Below are positions 12,483 through 23,985 of a DNA stretch of 64,000 nt, one piece after another. The position numbers and the translations under genes were made by a program. The number at the start of each line of letters is the position of its first letter. Positions within the stretch are counted from its first letter, which is position 1. This stretch comes from Gordionus sp. m RMFG-2023 (Eukaryota > Nematomorpha > Gordioida > Chordodea > Parachordodidae): positions 91,704,805 through 91,768,804 of the forward strand of contig NC_088775.1 in NCBI RefSeq assembly GCF_954871325.1, read 5' to 3'. The notes beneath the pieces were generated by a model that did no database searches, was not told the DNA's origin, and was given only the letters and a program-made list of their open reading frames with translations.

Positions 12483-15476
12483 CAGAGTTGTTAAAAGATA
12501 CTTTTTAAATGGATCTAGATACAGATACAGATACATAGTCTCAAAAGTTATCTAGATACAGATACAGATACAGCGTCTAAAAAGTTATCAAGATACAGAT
12601 ACATTTTTTATTATGCTCTTATAGGTTTGCATAAACCTAAATTAATATTATATTGTGAAAATTCATGAAATGAGCTAAAAAATTTATTGACGCGATATTA
12701 CATTTATCAGAATATAACTAAAATAATGATTTTAATATAATATATGATTAAATAATTATAAATAATTATTAGATTTCAGTAATAAAACATTTTCAAAATT
12801 TTGATCATTTAGGCATCCTCGTTTATCTGTAAAGACATTTTAAGCAACACTAAATAGTCTTTCCACAGGGGCGCTTGAAGGAATTGTAGTGTTATATTTA
12901 ATAAATAACAATTTTATATCAGGGTATTCTTTAAAAATGCTAAAATCTCTACATTCATTTTTGAAAAAATTATTTAAAATTTGTTGATTATCAAAATTTA
13001 AATCATTATTAGAAATTATATCTGCTGTAGGGTACTGAAAAAAATCTGAAATTAAATTATTTGTTTTTTTTTGGCAGGTTATTTGCTTGCAGTCAGTTGA
13101 TGACTTTGATAATTCACCAGCTAATCTTTGTATTAATTGTTTTCTTTTATTAAGATTTTCTTCCATTTGCAACCATGTCCAATCAAGTTTAAAAAAAGGG
13201 TGGAGCATGGTTGCTATAATATTATCATCTTCAAATAAGGTCACAATAAACCTAGAATTATTAAATATTTTTAATTTATTATATTAATTTACCTATCCTC
13301 AATCCCTTTAAGTAAGGCATCTAAGAGTGGTAAACAGAATCTCAGGTTCATTTCTTTAAAATTCTTTAATTTGATAATAAGTTGTGAAATAGTTGCACAG
13401 TAATAAGCTGTGTACATATACTTATCTCCCTGCAAAATATCAAGGGAATTAGCTATTGGCTTCATTAGCTAATTTAAAATAATGCTATATATATAAATAT
13501 TATTTATAACTTACTAAACAATATTCATGAATAAAATCACATTCATTAGGTAAAAACCTAGGTAGTTTTATTCCATCACATATCTTGTCTACTTTGTCAG
13601 ATTTATCTTTTATAATTTCTGACATTAATTGTAAGGCATTATAGGTGGAGTTCCATCTAGTTATATTAGGACATATAAAATAACGACCAATATATTCCTT
13701 AAAAATCTCAGATGAAATAGGAGACTTATTTTGCCTATTCCATATATTTTGGCATTTAAGTAGTGTTGTGCTATATATCTAATGAAGAAAATATTACTTA
13801 TTTAATTAAAATTAGTTTTACCCTCTGATATTGTTTACACTGCATGGCTCTATTGGCATCCACAGTGGCTATAAGAATCAATGTGTGACTGGCACAACAT
13901 TGGTGATGAGGTAAACTAAATGATTCTGATAATTCAGAATCCTGTGCAGTATTATAAAGATTTGATATAGAAATTGGCACAACTGCTTCATCTTCCAGAT
14001 CATCAATTGATTCACTTGTATTATTTTCAATTGGCTTGAAAACTCTTTAATAAATTAAGTAATCAATCATATATTATGTTTATATTTATTTATAATAAAA
14101 TAAACCTAAAACATTTTTTAAAATTTTTGGCATTATCTGTAATGGTCTTTGAAATTTTATTTTGAATGCAATAATCCTTAGCTATATCTTGTAAATTTTT
14201 TGCTATTTTATCATATGTATGACTACCAGTCATTCTTTTACAAGCCAACGCTACATTTTTTCTTTCCAAACTTATTGGATTTATATAATGAGCGGTTACT
14301 CCTATATATGAACTAGAAATTAAAATTTATTAAAATTGCTGAATTAATTATTCTTAATTAATTATTATACAAATTGAAATGTTAACTATACCGGCGATAG
14401 GCACTCCAACAATCTGCTGTTGTGCATATTAATGATGGTTCTATAAGACTTTTAATTATTTCTTTCTTTTCATTTTCCCATCTTTGGGAAATTCTACCAA
14501 CAACTGTCTGTCGGCAAATTATATTTTTGTGTGGAGCCAAAGTGTTGATCATTTTTTTAAAAGAAGGATTTTCAACAATTGAAAATGGCTGCATGCCATC
14601 TATAATAAAAGCAATTATTAAATCATCTAAAGTGCCTTGAGTTAAAGTCAAAGGTCTTTTAGCAAAAATATTGATGGAGGATGAGCCTTGTCCAGTATTT
14701 TCTTTGGTAGTTTTATTTTCCTTCCCCTTTTTTATTTTTGTTAACAAGGTTGGATGTTTTCTCTTAAAATTTAAATTAGAATTTTAAATATATAATATCT
14801 ATACCCTTATGTGCTTCAAGATATTGCACGTTGAAGTCTTACTGACGGATATTTTTGTATTTTTAGGTAGACACGGCAAACATTTTACCATTAGAGAATT
14901 GTTTTCTTTGTTTTGAGATATTATTTTAAAATATTCTCTATAAATTGGCCATGGTAAAGCAATAGAACTTGTTGTTGCTTCCTCTTCTTCATCGATATAG
15001 ATCTAAATAAATATATAAACTTAAAAATTTAGTTATAAAATAAAATTTACCATTTCCATATTGTAATATTAAAATTTGTATGGTTTATTGATAAACTCGG
15101 ACATAATATTTAAATTAATGAATATTTATATATATTTTTTATATATAAGTTTTAATATTTTATGTATATATAATTCTTTATTATAATATTAATAAATATT
15201 AATATATAATATATATATATATATATTTATTTCATAAGCTCATATGAAATAAAATAAATTTTACAGTCAAATATTTTTATTTATAATAAAAAAAGGGGTA
15301 TATAAAATGTATCTGAAAAAGTATCTAAAAACAGATACAGATACCTCTAAAATAATATCTAGATACAGATACAGATATCTTTCTAAAAAATCTATCTAGA
15401 TACAGATACAGATACTACATTTTTATATCTAGATACAGTATCTAGATACTTGTATCTAGATACTTTAACAACTCTG
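12483..15476 (-). mobile_element. Nearly complete hAT transposon
   Basis: A 2,994-bp element with 13-14-bp terminal inverted repeats (CAGAGTTGTTAAA at 12483, its complement ending at 15476). It is flanked on both sides by a perfect 8-bp target duplication AATTTTAG (12475-12482 and 15477-15484), diagnostic of hAT insertion. Subterminal arrays of AGATAC/TAGATACAG words occupy about 12515-12600 and 15325-15465 and probably bind the transposase. A single minus-strand transposase gene with introns fills the middle. The perfect duplication suggests a fairly young insertion. Derivatives with the same ends lie at 36157-36304 and 38384-38777. Confidence 0.92.
12756..15059 (-). pseudogene. hAT transposase, eight exons, one in-frame stop
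   Basis: This minus-strand gene would encode the transposase that excises and reinserts the element. My exon model, all junctions GT-AG and in phase, is 15059-15051, 15002-14805, 14762-14392, 14312-14106, 14044-13822, 13778-13515, 13429-13293 and 13251-12756, a frame of 634 codons. In order it shows an N-terminal BED zinc finger (C44, C47, H67, H72), the hAT catalytic region (TADCW with D186, then SYIGVTAHYI; TDNAKN with D252), SLPHHQCCASHTL, TRWNSTYNAL, HPFFKLDW and the C-terminal dimerisation motif SSAPVERLFSVA. Directly after that motif an in-frame TAA (12842-12840) cuts off the last 27 codons, whose frame continues cleanly (NVFTDKRGCLND) to the normal stop at 12758-12756. The first 9-bp exon is the least certain part. 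Otherwise the gene looks intact and animal-like. Confidence 0.85.
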
Positions 15477-15512
15477 AATTTTAGTATAGTTTTATTATTA
15501 TTATTATACAGT

Positions 15513-15724
15513 GTTGTGATGATTTAATGAAACATATTGACGATTAAATTTAAACCTATTCATAAAAAAATGATAGTATTTGCAAAAATAATTAAATTAT
15601 AGACAAATAATTATTGAAATTTCTTTTATTATTTCTTTTGTTTGTTGTACATTTGTAAAGATTATAATTATATTTGCATGTGTTTAAATTAAATCGTCAA
15701 TATGTTTCATTAAATCATCACAAC
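15513..15724. repeat. Palindromic MITE with about 44-bp inverted repeats
   Basis: The left arm GTTGTGATGATTTAATGAAAC... is repeated inverted, almost base for base over some 44 positions, at 15681-15724. The 120 bases between are AT-rich. The words continue as ACATATTGACGATTAAAT on the left and ATTTAATCGTCAATATGT on the right. It lies just outside the hAT element. No clear target duplication is visible and no coding sequence. A transcript would fold into a long hairpin. Confidence 0.75.
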
Positions 15725-16771
15725 AAAAGAAAATTTTTATATATTTTTTTGATTATTTTAAAAAACACGATACTTATTTTTGAAAGTTGAAACGTAAAAC
15801 GTTCTTTTTTTAAACATAACGAGTAACATGTTTCTTTTGTGAAGTAATGTTTACAGAATTTTGGAAGAAAAAAATAATTTATATTTTATTTTATTTCTAT
15901 TTTATTTTTAGGTTACTAATCTCTCTCATACAATAATCTCAAATACAACATTAATCAATCAAAATTTGATTATATAATATATTTTAAAATTAATTTTTAA
16001 AAACATTTTTTTTTAATATAAATAAATCAATTTTTTATTAAATAAAAAATTGAGATTAAATATCAAATAATTTTAAAAAATTTAATATTTACTTAATATT
16101 ATTGGGAAAAAAAATTTTAAATTTTATTTTTCAATTGCAAAATTTAACAAATATATTTCCATAAGTGGGCGTTAAATGCATAAATATGAATATATCATCT
16201 TAGATACCAGAATGATTATTGGTTAGCTCTTTTTTTATATTTGGGTGTAAATACATGTGAAAAACCTAAAATTTTTTAAAAATATAGGTTTCTTTGACAT
16301 TTAAATAATGCGTAGGTTTAGAATCGAAAAATAATAGAAAATTTGCAAGGCACATATTGTTGGCGTTATTGATCAAAATTTCTTCATTTTTGGTTTATAG
16401 GTGTACATTTAGGTGCTAAGCATTATCCTAAAAAATTTGACAATATTTGATTTGACTGAATGTCAAGCATAAAACCGACCAATTATTAAAAATTCGATAG
16501 ACCGAATTTGTAGTAATATTAATTAAAAACTGTTCATTTTTGTTTTATTTAGACCCATGGTTCCTGATCTCCTGCTTAAGCCTACCTAAGCATCTTGGGC
16601 AGATTAATTATATTTCTAAAACAAACAGCACAACTTCATTGAGAATATCCCGAAAAGCCTTCATTTTTCTTAAACAAACATCAAAATTCTGATTAGCTTA
16701 AACAACTTTTAAAAAAATAGAGGATTTCCCATAAAATAAATTTCAATCTAAACATCAAAACAGCTATTCAT

Positions 16772-16958
16772 CAGTGGCATCACTAGCGCTTAAAATCTCG
16801 GAGATCTCAAAATTTTTTTTATTTTTAAATATCTAATTTTTTTTTAGCTAACATATTCAAAATGGCCTTTTTTAATGTATTTATAAAATAAAAATTTTTA
16901 GGTTTATCAAATTTATCAAGAGGTTTGAACCTATGTGCTCTCCCCTAGTGACGTACTG
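16772..16958. repeat. Small hAT-like element with CAGT...CACTAG ends
   Basis: The left end is CAGTGGCATCACTAGC and the right end, read inward, is CAGTACGTCACTAGG. The 8-base flanks CTATTCAT and CCTTTCGT agree at 5/8. A similar right end (CCTAGTGACTTTACTG) occurs at about 10080-10098, so a second copy probably lies there. Confidence 0.5.
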
Positions 16959-17059
16959 CCTTTCGTCTTCCTATCTTAAGAGATTCCATGGCATCAGACG
17001 ATGCAAATAGCCAGGAAAGTTTAATTTTTCAGGGATATTCTCTAAACCTATATCAGAGA

Positions 17060-17230
17060 CCTTCAGAGTATCATTCGGCCCGGCCCGGATTTAAAAATTT
17101 TAGGCCCGGCACGGATATTTAAAAAAAAATTTGAACCCGGCCCGGATTTTTTTTTTAAAAAATTTTTAGGCCCGGCTCGGAATTTTTTGAAATTATATTC
17201 GACCTGGTATATACAAAAAATTCACCTATT
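17060..17230. repeat. GGCCCGG-family repeat block
   Basis: Four copies of (G)GCCCGGC(A/C/T)CGGAT words alternate with T/A runs, giving a GC-rich island in AT-rich DNA. Related blocks with GGCC/GGGCC/AAGCCC words lie at 26585-26840, 32960-33175 and 40440-40740. In other genomes such words form the subterminal arrays of hAT-like elements; the true ends here are not resolved. Confidence 0.45.
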
Positions 17231-17867
17231 TGATATTTTATCATATTTTTCGGCGAGTATTTTTTTTTTATTCTAAACAGATACTTAGTATATTACAAAT
17301 TGATACTATAAAAAATTTGTGTAAATAATGTTAATGAGAAAAAATTAAAGAATATCCTAATTTTTAAAGGAAAGTTTAATATGTTAAGAGTTACTTGGTT
17401 ATAGTGTTTTTAATATTTATTTTAAATTAAAGTTGTTTTTTATAATTTAAATTTTAATATAAATATTAGACGATATTAGTTGAATTGATATGTTTAATTT
17501 TATATTATGCAATATTTTTTTTTGTAAAAAAAATCAGATGATATAGATTAATGACGATATTTAGTTGAGAAAATTGTATTTTTTTAAAAAGCCAGACATG
17601 GAAATTAATCGGTTTGACTAAACTACAAAGGCCTAGGTAAACTGCAAATTTTTTAAGCAAAAATTTTTGGGAAGTGAGATTTATTTTCTCACGATACAAA
17701 TAACTTATAAAAATTAAAATTATTCGATATATTCAATAAAAAAAGGAATATACATTAATTGTATTTCCTTTTATCTTAATAAATAGTTTAAATCCTTTTA
17801 ATATAATTATATTAAAAATATATTTTTTTTTTTTAAATTTAATTAAGAATTTTTTTTTTTTGAGATG

Positions 17868-18405
17868 AGATGAGATACTTTTATTAATAACAAATTTCAC
17901 AAATTTTATATTTACGAATTATAATTAAAAAAAATATACATAAAAATAACTAATAATATATTAAAAATGAATTAAAAAATATGTACGCATAAAAGAGAAA
18001 TGAGATAAAAAAAATAATAAAATTTAAAAAAAGGGTACAAATCACCCTAGAGAAGAGTGAATGCTTAAAAAATTGAAGGTAAAATCCTTCATTGGGTTCC
18101 CCTGAGATCTGCCTCATTTTTTTCCTATAGTTTTGATGAAATTGAGAGCATCACCCGAACGTGCCTAGGGTATTGGTAACGATTGGGATGAACACAGTAT
18201 TAGTGAGGCAAGCATATTTGTTTTTTTTAGGATTTCGGCCTTTTCGATGGCAGAAAATGAGAGGTTGGACTTGGCGGCAAAATCGACACAGGTTTAGTCC
18301 CAAGCTAGGGGGAGATTATTAGTCCACAGGGAATGAGAGATATGCCATCAGGGCTATGGCGATTTCGTTTGAGAGGCCCACTGGTTCGAGGGTGGATGGA
18401 ATATT
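17868..18405 (-). mobile_element. LINE 3' fragment, minus strand
   Basis: Same family as 7593-7990 in the opposite orientation. Read on the minus strand from 18400 it gives SNLSFSAIEKAE, NKYACL, VFIPIVTNTLGTFG and RQISGEPNEGFYL, the C-terminal domain after the reverse transcriptase. This copy extends further upstream than the one at 7.6 kb. It then runs into an AT-rich tail ending near GAGATGAGATGAGATAC and a T run (A run on the coding strand) at about 17840-17875. It is truncated at the 5' end and carries frame disruptions, so it is dead. Confidence 0.65.
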
Positions 18406-18879
18406 AACTTTTTACGAGCAGCTTTCAATTTCACATAGTTTAAAAAAAAATATCATAAAATAGAAAAGCAATTTATAATTAATATTAAACGCCAACTTGC
18501 GGATAAAATATTATTGCTATTTAAAATGAATTTATAATTATTTTTTAATATTATTAATTTTAATATTTGGTATACTTTCTTTTTATATTCTTTCTTATTT
18601 GTAGCTTAAAATCTTTTTTTCTACTTCCATTCTAAATTTTCTTTTATAGAATTCAATTTTATTTTTTTTCTTGAAATACTAAAAATAAAATGCAAAACAA
18701 AAATTCCATAAATTAAAACTTTCAAATTTCATTTAATTTTAAACCTTGTTCTTATATTTTTGGTTTCCTAACTTTTTTAAAACCTAAATTTTTAAAATTA
18801 AAAATTATTATCTTTATTTATTTTTTTTCATCAAAATAAATAATAATAATCTTTTAACAAAAAACTACAATTCCTCACT

Positions 18880-21350
18880 CCTCACGGATAGTAAACCAAC
18901 CTACCCGTCGGATAAGATAAGTCGCCTCTAAATTTTCGACTGATTCCACGCTTTCAGGTTTCATATCTGCCGTCAAGATGTCGGTGTCCGTGTCCCAGTC
19001 TTTCGGATTATGGTCATCATTCATCTTCACCGGTTGCCCCCAACTTCCACTTCCCGCCTAGGTCATCTCGCGTCCATATTGGTGTCCACTCTCGTATACT
19101 CGACGTTCCCTGCTGTCTGGCCATTGTTCCTTTGTCCAAAGCTGGGCCTCCGATCATGCTCCGTTCGTTCACCGCTGCAGTTGGCCTTTGCGGACATTTA
19201 TCCATCAAATGTCCCTCTTTTCCACATCGAAAACATATGCGCCGGTATTCTAAAATCATAGGTATAAAACGATACATACTCTATATATTTCGTTTCTCTT
19301 ATATATTCAATAATTCGAACCTATAAACAATTTCTCTTTAAATATATTAAAAACGAACTCTCCTTATTTATCTAATAAAAAAAAATTATACTTATCTAAT
19401 AATATATATAAAAAAATAAATCTAAATTGAAAAAGATTTTTACCCTTTATAATTTAAAAATTTACTAGAACACACTTTTTTTTTAATTCAAACGAAACAA
19501 AATTTTTTAAAAAGACTTTTTCTCCCATTCCTTTTATACTTTTCTTTACCCAAACTATCGTTTCATCTTTTTTTTTAACTCCAATCTAATTTTAATTTAA
19601 CATTTCTTCTTTTTCCCAATAATTCTCTTATTCCTAATGATTTATTACTCCTTTTAACTTTTATCCTTTACCAAACCTAAAATTTTCTAAATTATCATCT
19701 ACATTTTTTTTCTTCTAAAAATCTAATTTTATCTTAAAATAACGACGTTACTCTTAACTTTAGCTTTCCCATTTATTTAACTTAATCCTACATTTTATCT
19801 TGTCAATATCTATTTTTCATCATACGTCTTTATTTAAATTCTCCCCTCCACCTATCGCGAACATCTCCCAAACATATTTAACTAAATGTATTATTGTTCC
19901 TTCAACTAAAATCCTTTTCCATTTTAATTATTCACAAATACATTTACGAATAATATTTCCTTTCAGATTATAATAAACAAACACTATTTTCCCCGCCAAC
20001 TTTATTAAATAAACTTATTCCGGCTTTCAATTGCGCTAAACAATTTTATTAAAAAGCAAAAAAAAACATTAATACTAGGAAAATACGAGGCCAACGGATA
20101 ATCTGTTCTCCCCTATTGCTTCCCTTTAAGATAAGCTATTATATTAATACAGGCAAATGGATAATACTCTCCCCTCCAACAATATAATTTACTACTTTAA
20201 CACATACACATGTATATATTTTTTTTATTTCATTATTCTTTTTTTTTATGCCTTCACTCCCTGCCTAGCATTCTTAAATTATTGACTCCTTTATCTTGCA
20301 ATCCCTGCAGACGTTTCGGGCTCGATCCGTCTGCGGAGCTGATCCCTGTTTTCCGTCGGCAACTTCCCATATATTCCAAAATCACCCCGGGCTCCCATTT
20401 CCGGTTACTTCCAAATATTCTCGCCCATACTGCTTGCCCTACCGTTAATTTCGCCTCATTCTCGGTCTCGAACCGTTTCTTTCCCTGACTTGTCGGTTTC
20501 GGCGAATCCAACTAAATTCTAGTTCTTCGTCCTAAAAACTTTTCCGATGGGTATGGCTCCTCCTCTTTTTTTTTGACTTTTGTTATAATACGCCACTGCT
20601 ACCCACATCTCTCCGCCCCCATCCTTTGACTTACTCAACCAGTTCTTGACCACAACCATCCTCTCCGCTTGTCCATTTGAACTCGGATGATACGGCGGCG
20701 CTAAGATGTGTTTCGCTCCAGTTTCCACACAAAAGGCTTTGAATTGTTTATTAATAAAAGTAGGACCTCCATCCGATACTACCATCATAGCGACCCCACA
20801 TTTGGCCCATAGATTTTTCAATATTTTTATTACTACTTGAATTGTTAATCCTTTTCCTCATAATCTACCACCTGTATATATATATATATTTTTTATTCTC
20901 GAAGTCGAAAAAGTCCAAGTGAATGCGTTCCCAAGGCTGAGTTGTTTTCGGCCACCCACCGTCCCCATTGTTTCATCCACTCCATTCCTTGATGCCCAGC
21001 ATGAATCATCGCTATTACTGCTTACCTTAACTTGGACGGTATGACACTCCGACTTCCTCGCAATTCATCTATTATTGCCAACTCCTTTTGCATATATATT
21101 TAAAAGTCTTGTCTCCATCTTGCCACGGTTTCCGTCCCTTAAGGCACGCTTTGACTCGTCTCAATTCTCGTTCTTTTAAAGTCACCCTTTTAATTTCTTC
21201 CCATGTCACTGGCCCGCCAATTAGTCCTTGCTCATTTTCTTCCTCAAATTCCTCTTGTCCTTTCTCCCCGAAATCTTCCCCGGCACCAGATCTGGATAAA
21301 ACATCCGGTAAATAGTTTTCTCTCCTTCGACGACATGGACGTCAAAACTG
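18880..21350 (-). pseudogene. Fragmented old Gypsy-type LTR retrotransposon
   Basis: A GC-richer, minus-strand retroelement fossil. From high to low coordinates I read an RNase H/connection region (about 21050-21330), an integrase core near 20640-20800 (SDGGPTFINKQFK followed by a [13 protein letters not shown] motif), and a post-integrase stretch near 20380-20470 (VGQAVWARIFG). Further on, at 18890-19277, is a segment with a CCHC zinc knuckle (CFRCGKEGHLMDKC). Its place after the integrase is not the usual order, so it may belong to a second copy. Reverse transcriptase and LTRs were not recognised. It is clearly broken, with several breaks, and probably old. Confidence 0.65.
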
Positions 21351-21945
21351 CCCTATAATATTAAAGACAATGTTAAAAATAAATGCAAAATATATAAATA
21401 TTCACGAAAAAAGATAAGTTATAAATTGGGGGGAATATATTTTGTATATAAATGATGTTTTATGATTCTAATAATTATAAATTAATCATTTAATTTCTAA
21501 ATTTAATTAGTTTCTCAATTTGATTCTATTTGAATTAAATAATTTTTAAAAACCGGGATAAATGTATATACAAACGTCTTTTTGAAACATTTTTACACAG
21601 AATTTTATTGTTCCATATATAAAAATAATGGTGAAAAAAAATAAATGTAAATATCTGTATCGAAATGATGACGTCTGAAATAAATATCGGATGGATGAAA
21701 GTATTGTGCATTCAGCCCTATTTAAGAGGATCGCGTATATTGAATTTTTTTTAAAATGAAATATTTGATTAAATTTAAAATTTTTTTAATCAATAATGAT
21801 TGTAGTAGTAGTAATCAAAAATAATCTTAAAAAATATAAAAACAGAACATGTTTTTAGAAAAAAAACAGTTTTTTTTTCCATGTTAGGATACTTCACTCT
21901 TTTATTCTTAACTTGTTATTTTGGTTATTATATCCAAATTGCTTA
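21351..21945. other. AT-rich stretch, nothing identified
   Basis: I see no gene, terminal repeat or coding remnant between the Gypsy fossil and the MITE at 21954. Confidence 0.5.
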
Positions 21946-21953
21946 TTCTACAT

Positions 21954-22138
21954 TAAAAACGGCTCGTTTTGAGCCGATTTTTCAAAACGGTTAACTTAAT
22001 ATTTTAGGCAGAAATACATTGCTTAAGGCACGAGATTTTGATAATGTGTCTAAACCTTTGTTCTAAGAGCAAAATCTTCAGGCTTGCGTAATATTTTTCT
22101 GGATGAAATTTTGAGTTAGCCGTCGTTTAACAAGACTA
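21954..22138. repeat. TAGTG-family MITE with perfect target duplication
   Basis: Arms ACGGCTCGTTTTGAGCCG (left) and GAGTTAGCCGTCGTTTAACAAG (right) plus the family centre (GCAAAATCTTCAGGCTTG) identify it. The outermost few bases of the left arm are missing. TTCTACAT flanks it on both sides (21946-21953 and 22139-22146), a perfect 8-bp target duplication. This ties the family to the hAT superfamily. Confidence 0.85.
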
Positions 22139-22173
22139 TTCTACATACCAATCAGGTTGATAAAAATATTGAT

Positions 22174-22480
22174 TAGAGCTGTGCCGCAGGTTTTTCACCG
22201 ATCCAATCCGATATTTCCAGTTATTACTAAATACCGGTCCGATACTTCTTAAATGTTATTTACCATCTACCTTTTAGTTTTAATCAATGTCTCACAAAAA
22301 TATCAATATTATCAATTTTAAAAAAATATATATATTTTTTTAGCCAAAATATTATCACCTAAGCCTCGAAATTTCGCCAATAGAAGTCCAAACCTTTCTC
22401 CCCATCTGTGGGCAAAATCTATAAGCTTGAGTAATTTACTTATGGCCATATTTATGAGTTAACCGCTTTTTAAAAATTGA
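22174..22480. repeat. Fragments of two hAT-like families side by side
   Basis: At 22174-22310 is TAGAGCTGTGCCG followed by CCGATCCAATCCGATATTTCC, the end of the GTGCCGATATT family. At about 22340-22480 are the centre and right arm of a TAGTG-family MITE (CTAAGCCTCGAAATTTCG, GGGCAAAATCTATAAGCTTG, GAGTTAACCGCTTTTT). Both are partial and look like nested or abutting insertions. Confidence 0.5.
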
Positions 22481-22581
22481 ATAAAGGCGACTCGTCATTT
22501 TAATTCCTTTCATGAATTTATTATCATTTGAAAAAAATTATAAATATACAATCATAAAATAACCCAAAAAAATAAAATAAT

Positions 22582-22734
22582 ATGAGCCATTTAATATTGA
22601 CAAGCCCTACTATTGATTATGTTTTTATCTCACTGGATTTCACAACCTTTTCAATGGCTCTGTTTAATTACTTTGAAAACCCAGTGAGACCTATCTGTGA
22701 CTGGATTTATCATACAATAACTGAGGTTAACTAA
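22582..22734 (+). other. 50-codon open frame of unknown nature
   Basis: An ATG-initiated plus-strand frame with unusually balanced composition for this window. It includes a hydrophobic first half (TIDYVFISLDFTTFSMALFN) and NPVRPICDWIYHTI. A possible donor (GAG then GTTAAC) lies near its end, so it could be a first exon. I recognise no family. It is the nearest protein-like frame upstream of the YEATS4 gene's 3' side and is on the opposite strand. Confidence is low because no second exon was found. Confidence 0.2.
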
Positions 22735-23187
22735 ACTTAGACGTTTACAAAGGCTTCACCAAATGTCAACATCATATAGTATCAGAATGATTTATTAATT
22801 TTAAGAATTCCTTATAACTATTCTCATAGACTTTTTATACACATATATTGATTAATCAAAATGAATAGGACAATAAAATAAAAAAGCCTTCATTTTTGAA
22901 TGATCAAATTAAACCTGCTATTATTACCTATGTATCATTGAAAATTATATTATATTTTATTGAAAAAATATTTTACTTAAAAGAATGGTGATTATTTAAT
23001 TTAAGTATATAATTAATCTATTTGTTTCTAACTAGAAGATAATATCAAAAATGGTTACTATAATTTATTTTGCATTATTTTTAATGCAAGTTACTTCTAT
23101 AAGGTTTCTTAAAGTAAAATATTTATAAAAAATCGTGACCAAATAAAATGTTTTGGTTAATAAGTAGTTAAGTATTGCAAAGTCTTT

Positions 23188-23526
23188 GGGAGTGGCTTAA
23201 AAAATAGATAGTAAAAAAAGAAATTAAGTGTTTTTTCAAAATCTCAATAATTATAAATAATTTATAAACTTAGTATTAACATTTTTTGATTCCTTTTAAT
23301 AAGTTATATATGATTCTGCATTCATTTTTTATATATAAAACTTCTTTGAGAGGGGGTGTGTAGTTAAAATAATTTTTTAAAAATTTTACTATGTTGCATT
23401 ATTTGAGAAAAACATTTTCTAACTCATCTTATGAAGCTAAATAAGATTCTGTAATAATATAATTTAAATTAAGCTTCTTTGATAGGGGACACATAGTTTT
23501 CAGGGACACGTATTTTAGTCATGCCC
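23188..23526. repeat. Short copy of the ACGCGT-array element family
   Basis: The right end GGGACACGTATTTTAGTCATGCCC and the interior (TTTTACTATGTTGC..., ATTTTCTAACTCATCTTATGAAGCTAAATAAGATT) match the element at 46433-47375. The left end GGGAGTGGCTTAAAA is a worn counterpart. Flanks AAGTCTTT and AAATTTTT agree at 6/8. It carries only one internal unit where the other copy has about four, and its ACGCGT words have mostly decayed to ACACAT/ACACGT. Confidence 0.6.
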
Positions 23527-23985
23527 AAATTTTTAACAAGTCTATGATTATTACCAAATTCTACCTGATATCTTATTTCATTTTGTCTTCATTGTTGGTG
23601 TTTTCTTTTTTTAAGAATTATATTATATGGCTATTTATTAAGCAACAAATAGCATTGACAATAAATCAAAGCTCAAAAAAGCTGTTATAAAATTAATATA
23701 ATAAATTATTAGTGGCTCTTAAAATTAGCTCTTTATATATTTTATTGTTTTATGCAGAAATTCGTAATACAGTATTTTATTGAAATCAATTCTAAATGAT
23801 ATAAGTTGAGTGAATAATAATACATTGTTTTTATAGAGGATTCAGTATAATTCATGGTTGGGAGTAGCATCTTTTTTAGCTAATAAGATCTTGTAGCTAA
23901 TTATTTTTTGTTAAATATGTTTGTTCATAAATTTAAATGGTCATTTAAACTTTGTATTTAATTATAATTTTAAAAGGATAATTTA

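Noticed and set aside
19010-19326. Plus-strand open frames over the zinc-knuckle segment
   Set aside because: Shadows of the minus-strand retroelement reading, which carries the CCHC motif.
20210-20488. Plus-strand 92-codon frame
   Set aside because: Antisense shadow of the minus-strand Gypsy post-integrase region.
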